Assembly: GCA_016302435.1 (NCBI GenBank)
Contig: JAEDNQ010000010.1
Location: 1 to 25,772 of the forward strand
Source: Bacteroidaceae bacterium
Lineage (GTDB): Bacteria; Bacteroidota; Bacteroidia; Bacteroidales; Bacteroidaceae
DNA: 25,772 nucleotides
Direction: 5' to 3'
Below are positions 22,801-25,772 of the stretch, in pieces. The notes beneath the pieces were generated by a model. The model did no database searches and was not told where the DNA came from. It worked only from the letters and a program-made list of their open reading frames with translations. The stretch's first letter is position 1, and each line of letters begins with the position of its first letter. The position numbers and the translations under genes were made by a program.

Positions 22801-22860
22801 CTCCTCTCTGTCCTCTGTGCCTGCTGCCAGCAGGTACACAGGGCATAAGGAGGCTTTTTA
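22801..22860 (+). terminator. Intrinsic terminator after TPR lipoprotein gene
   Basis: CCTCC (22801-22805) pairs with GGAGG (22850-22854). Inside it, CTGTG-CCTGCT pairs with AGCAGG-tACACAG around a tight loop, and CTTTTT follows (22855-22860). The T run ends two bases before the next open frame's first ATG, so that gene needs a promoter or a later start. Confidence 0.7.
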
Positions 22861-22861
22861 G

Positions 22862-24022
22862 ATGTTACCAAATCTTATTTGCCACCTCATCAGACGGACA
22901 GTGAAACGACACACACATATATATATAATATCAGCTATAGCCACACTCGTCACCTTGCTCGCAGCGTGCGGCCCTCAAGGTAATGACTTCCGACTCGAAG
23001 GCTCATTCCGCGACATGCAGGCAGGAGAATTGTACGTATACAACCTCGAAGGCCGCGATGCCAAGTTTGACACTCTGACCATTCAAGAAGGACGATTCCT
23101 CTACAAGGGGCAGGTCACAACGACAACACCATTTATACTCCTCTTCCCCAATGGAGTGGAACAGGTCATCTTCGTCAGCCCCGGTGCCGACCTTGCCTAT
23201 GAAGCCACTGCCAACGACCTGAAAAACTATGTCGTCAACGGCACGGACGAAAACAAACTCATGAACAAGTTTCGCAGGGAGGCATATACGCTCAACGAAG
23301 CTGCTGTTCAGGCCTTGGCACGTACTTATATCAACGAACACTCAGAGTCGCTTGTGGCCATATATTTGCTCGACCGCTATTTTGTCCAGAGTAGCAGTGC
23401 GTCGCTCGACCTTCTGGCTGCTCTCATCGATACGGTCAAATCTCACCATCCGTCAAACCGCTATCTTACTGACATAGAGCAACGAGTCAAATACCAAAGG
23501 CAAAGTATAGTGGGAAAGAAGGTGCCGAACATAAATCTGAGAGACCGTAACAATAAGACTTCCAAACTCTGGAAAAAGGACACTAAGACTGCCGACAAAG
23601 ACAAGAAAGATAAACCTGCCGAGAGTGCCAAATCAAAGGACACAAAAGCGGCCAAAAACTATACCCTCCTCGTCTTCTGGGCCACATGGTCTATCAGCGG
23701 CTACGATACTTTGTGGAAGATACGAGCCTGCCATGACGACTATAAGGAGGGGGGCAAGCTGCGCATAATAGCCGTCTCATTAGACGTAGAGCGATACCGC
23801 TGGGAAGAGTCAACCTGCCAAGACTCCACACGGAACATCGAGCACTACTGCGACGGACGCTGTTTTGAATCCGATGACATCAGACGACTGGGCGTAGACA
23901 GAGTCCCATCGTTCATACTGGTTGATAGTGACCACAAGATAGTAGAGCGAGGCACAGACGTGGCGGACCTCACCAAAGTTGTGGAGAAATATGTTCCTAA
24001 GGACGAAAGACCGCAAAGGTAA
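22862..24022 (+). CDS. DUF4369/thioredoxin-like lipoprotein lacking CXXC (386 aa)
   Basis: Lipobox LLAAC (C36) after a long N-terminal stretch; a GTG at 22901 (V14) would give a normal-length signal peptide and avoid the terminator that abuts ATG 22862, so either start is possible. A DUF4369 domain occupies about 42-125 (FRLEGSFRDMQAGELYVY...). After a helical part comes a TlpA-like thioredoxin fold (about 215-380) with LLVFWATWSISG (269-280) and cis-Pro VPSFIL (P349). The usual W-C-x-x-C is W-S-I-S-G, so it cannot do thiol redox chemistry. A Lys/Asp/Ala-rich insert (about 236-265) interrupts the domain start. Location: periplasmic lipoprotein, role unknown. Confidence 0.85.
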   Translation: MLPNLICHLIRRTVKRHTHIYIISAIATLVTLLAACGPQGNDFRLEGSFRDMQAGELYVYNLEGRDAKFDTLTIQEGRFLYKGQVTTTTPFILLFPNGVEQVIFVSPGADLAYEATANDLKNYVVNGTDENKLMNKFRREAYTLNEAAVQALARTYINEHSESLVAIYLLDRYFVQSSSASLDLLAALIDTVKSHHPSNRYLTDIEQRVKYQRQSIVGKKVPNINLRDRNNKTSKLWKKDTKTADKDKKDKPAESAKSKDTKAAKNYTLLVFWATWSISGYDTLWKIRACHDDYKEGGKLRIIAVSLDVERYRWEESTCQDSTRNIEHYCDGRCFESDDIRRLGVDRVPSFILVDSDHKIVERGTDVADLTKVVEKYVPKDERPQR

Positions 24023-24156
24023 TTCAAAAAAGAATCGTAATTAAGAGAACCTGCCATAACAGAATCGGTGACATATTATTGCCGCATTCTGACAACATTA
24101 TTGCTATATTCCCAAAATCCAAATAATATTCATCTGACATTAACCACTCTCTTACC
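24023..24156. other. Short intergenic spacer before comM
   Basis: 134 bp of AT-rich sequence. No clear -33/-7 pair or hairpin is seen; a loose ATATTATTGCC at 24071-24081 is a poor match to a -7 box. Confidence 0.4.
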
Positions 24157-25704
24157 ATGCTTGCCAAACTACACAGCGCTACGCTACAGGGACTCAATGC
24201 CATACCAGTATGCATTGAGGTCGATTCATACGAAGGCGGTCAGAATCAGAAGTTTTCCATCGTTGGTCTGCCAGACAATGCTATCAAGGAAAGTCAAGAA
24301 CGCATAAATGCTGTCTTGAGGCAAAACAAGTACAAGTCCTTGACACGCTCCATTGTAGTCAACCTCTCGCCAGCTGACATACGAAAGGAAGGCTCGGGGT
24401 TTGACCTCCCCATAGCTCTCGGTGTGCTCTTGTCATACAAGTTTATAGAGGTATCTGCCATCGAACGCTACATGTTTGTGGGCGAACTGGGACTCGATGG
24501 CACCGTACTGCCTATCAAGGGAGCCTTGCCCATATCCATCAAAGCCCGAGAGATGGGATATGAGGCTCTCTTTGTCCCTGCACACAATGCGCGCGAAGCT
24601 GCCGTGGTCAACAATCTCAAGGTATACGGCATCAGCCATATCCAAGAAGTCATATCTTTCCTACAAGGCACCAGACAGCTCGAACCCACAGTCGTCAACA
24701 CCAGAGAGGAGTTCTACTCCCAACTCAACACCTTCGATTTTGACTTCGATGAGGTCAAGGGACAGGCCAATGTCAAACGAGCCTTCGAAGTGGCTGCAGC
24801 AGGTGGACACAATATCATACTTGTTGGTTCTCCTGGATGTGGCAAGTCCATGATGGCCAAACGTTTGCCATCTATCCTCCCTCCACTCAGCCTCAATGAG
24901 AGTCTTGAGACAACACAGATACACTCCATAGCTGGCAAACTCTCCAAGGAGTCCTCCCTCATCAGTCAGCGCCCATTCCGCTCCCCACACCATACCGTGT
25001 CTGACGTAGCCCTCGTCGGAGGCGGCAACATCTTCATGCCTGGCGAGATATGCCTTGCACACAATGGCGTTCTCTTCCTCGACGAGCTGCCAGAGTTCAG
25101 CCGCAGCGTTCTTGAAACCCTTCGCCAGCCTCTCGAAGATCGTGTCGTCACCGTTTCCCGCTCTCGCTACAACTTCACCCTGCCTTGCTCCTTCATGCTC
25201 GTAGCCTCCATGAACCCATGCCCCTGCGGCTATCTCCACCACCCCACGCGCCGATGCATGTGCACACCTGCCCAGGTGCATCGCTATATGAACAAGATAA
25301 GCGGCCCTCTCATGGACCGCATCGACATACAGGTAGAGGTAGAGAGCGTCCCCTTTGAAGACATGTCCAAAGCTCCCAAAGGCGAACCCAGCTCTGCCAT
25401 CCGCGAGCGAGTGATAAATGCGCGCCGCATACAGATGGAACGCTACAAAGACATCAAAGGAGTGCATTGCAACGCACAGATGAACACAGCACTTCTGCAA
25501 AAGTATGTACAGCTCAACGACGAGACCATGACACTGCTGCGCAATGCCATGAAGAAATTCAACCTCTCTGCCCGTGCCTACGACCGCATCCTCAAGGTGG
25601 CACGCACCATAGCCGACCTCGAAGGCAGCGAGACAGTCGAAAAACAACACATAGCCGAAGCCATAGGCTACAGAAATCTTGACCGCGACAATTGGGCGGG
25701 ATAA
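24157..25704 (+). CDS. comM: ComM/YifB-family Mg-chelatase-like AAA+ ATPase (515 aa)
   Basis: ComM is a hexameric helicase-like AAA+ protein that promotes branch migration when transformed DNA is recombined. The N-terminal Lon-protease-like domain (about 5-170) includes FSIVGLPDNAIKESQERI and NLSPADIRKEGSGFDLPIAL. The AAA+ core has Walker A GSPGCGKSM (224-232), Walker B GVLFLDELPEF (304-314), and the family's cysteine cluster C355-P-C357 and C367-M-C369, with GPLMDRIDI (383-391) before the C-terminal lid. The length and all motifs are complete. The gene is near the window end with no partner; in Bacteroidetes its role in DNA uptake is inferred from other phyla. Confidence 0.95.
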   Translation: MLAKLHSATLQGLNAIPVCIEVDSYEGGQNQKFSIVGLPDNAIKESQERINAVLRQNKYKSLTRSIVVNLSPADIRKEGSGFDLPIALGVLLSYKFIEVSAIERYMFVGELGLDGTVLPIKGALPISIKAREMGYEALFVPAHNAREAAVVNNLKVYGISHIQEVISFLQGTRQLEPTVVNTREEFYSQLNTFDFDFDEVKGQANVKRAFEVAAAGGHNIILVGSPGCGKSMMAKRLPSILPPLSLNESLETTQIHSIAGKLSKESSLISQRPFRSPHHTVSDVALVGGGNIFMPGEICLAHNGVLFLDELPEFSRSVLETLRQPLEDRVVTVSRSRYNFTLPCSFMLVASMNPCPCGYLHHPTRRCMCTPAQVHRYMNKISGPLMDRIDIQVEVESVPFEDMSKAPKGEPSSAIRERVINARRIQMERYKDIKGVHCNAQMNTALLQKYVQLNDETMTLLRNAMKKFNLSARAYDRILKVARTIADLEGSETVEKQHIAEAIGYRNLDRDNWAG

Positions 25705-25772
25705 CTAAAACATGTCTATAACGCATATCCATTAAACATATCTATAACAAACAGGTAAATCCACCAGGCTCA
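25705..25772. other. Window end, no gene visible
   Basis: 68 bp after comM. CATxTCTATAAC occurs twice (25711-25722, 25737-25748), too short to interpret. Confidence 0.4.

Overview
The window looks like a chromosomal segment of a Bacteroidales bacterium, most likely Prevotella-like. The evidence is seen directly: TAnnTTTG-type -7 promoter elements, lipoproteins with an acidic stretch right after the lipobox cysteine, a small secreted protein with a type IX (T9SS) style C-terminal sorting domain, DUF4254 and DUF4369 proteins, and dispersed short hairpin repeats. No rRNA, tRNA or CRISPR array was seen.

Positions 1-13,250 are accessory. After 1.3 kb of gene-free, repeat-rich DNA there is a minus-strand polymorphic-toxin operon. 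In transcription order it encodes a 155-aa secreted protein, a 2048-aa SpvB/TcdB/YD-repeat protein ending in a predicted PD-(D/E)XK nuclease tip, and two tandem paralogous putative immunity proteins. The immunity genes share a 342-bp identical direct repeat. The operon is bracketed by a ~143-bp, ~96% identical direct repeat, and each copy carries the same 28-codon stump of the immunity gene. A 272-bp MITE-like element abuts the upstream copy. Further along are a lipoprotein and an outer-membrane barrel gene with a terminator hairpin and a long leader.

Positions 13,251-17,890 hold a minus-strand surface-glycan cluster: DUF4254, a GT4 glycosyltransferase, a HisC/CobD-like aminotransferase, a LicC-like nucleotidyltransferase and a LicD-family phosphotransferase. 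Together the last three could make, activate and transfer a phospho-amino-alcohol decoration (inference).

Positions 17,900-18,280 form a divergent promoter region. It holds a likely free-standing ~105-nt structured RNA and the aroQ promoter, followed by a leader ORF whose stop overlaps the aroQ start.

Positions 18,275-25,704 are plus-strand housekeeping genes: aroQ, an O-methyltransferase, rbfA, a LolC/LolE-type permease, a TPR lipoprotein, a DUF4369/thioredoxin-like lipoprotein that has lost its active-site cysteines, and a comM/yifB AAA+ ATPase.
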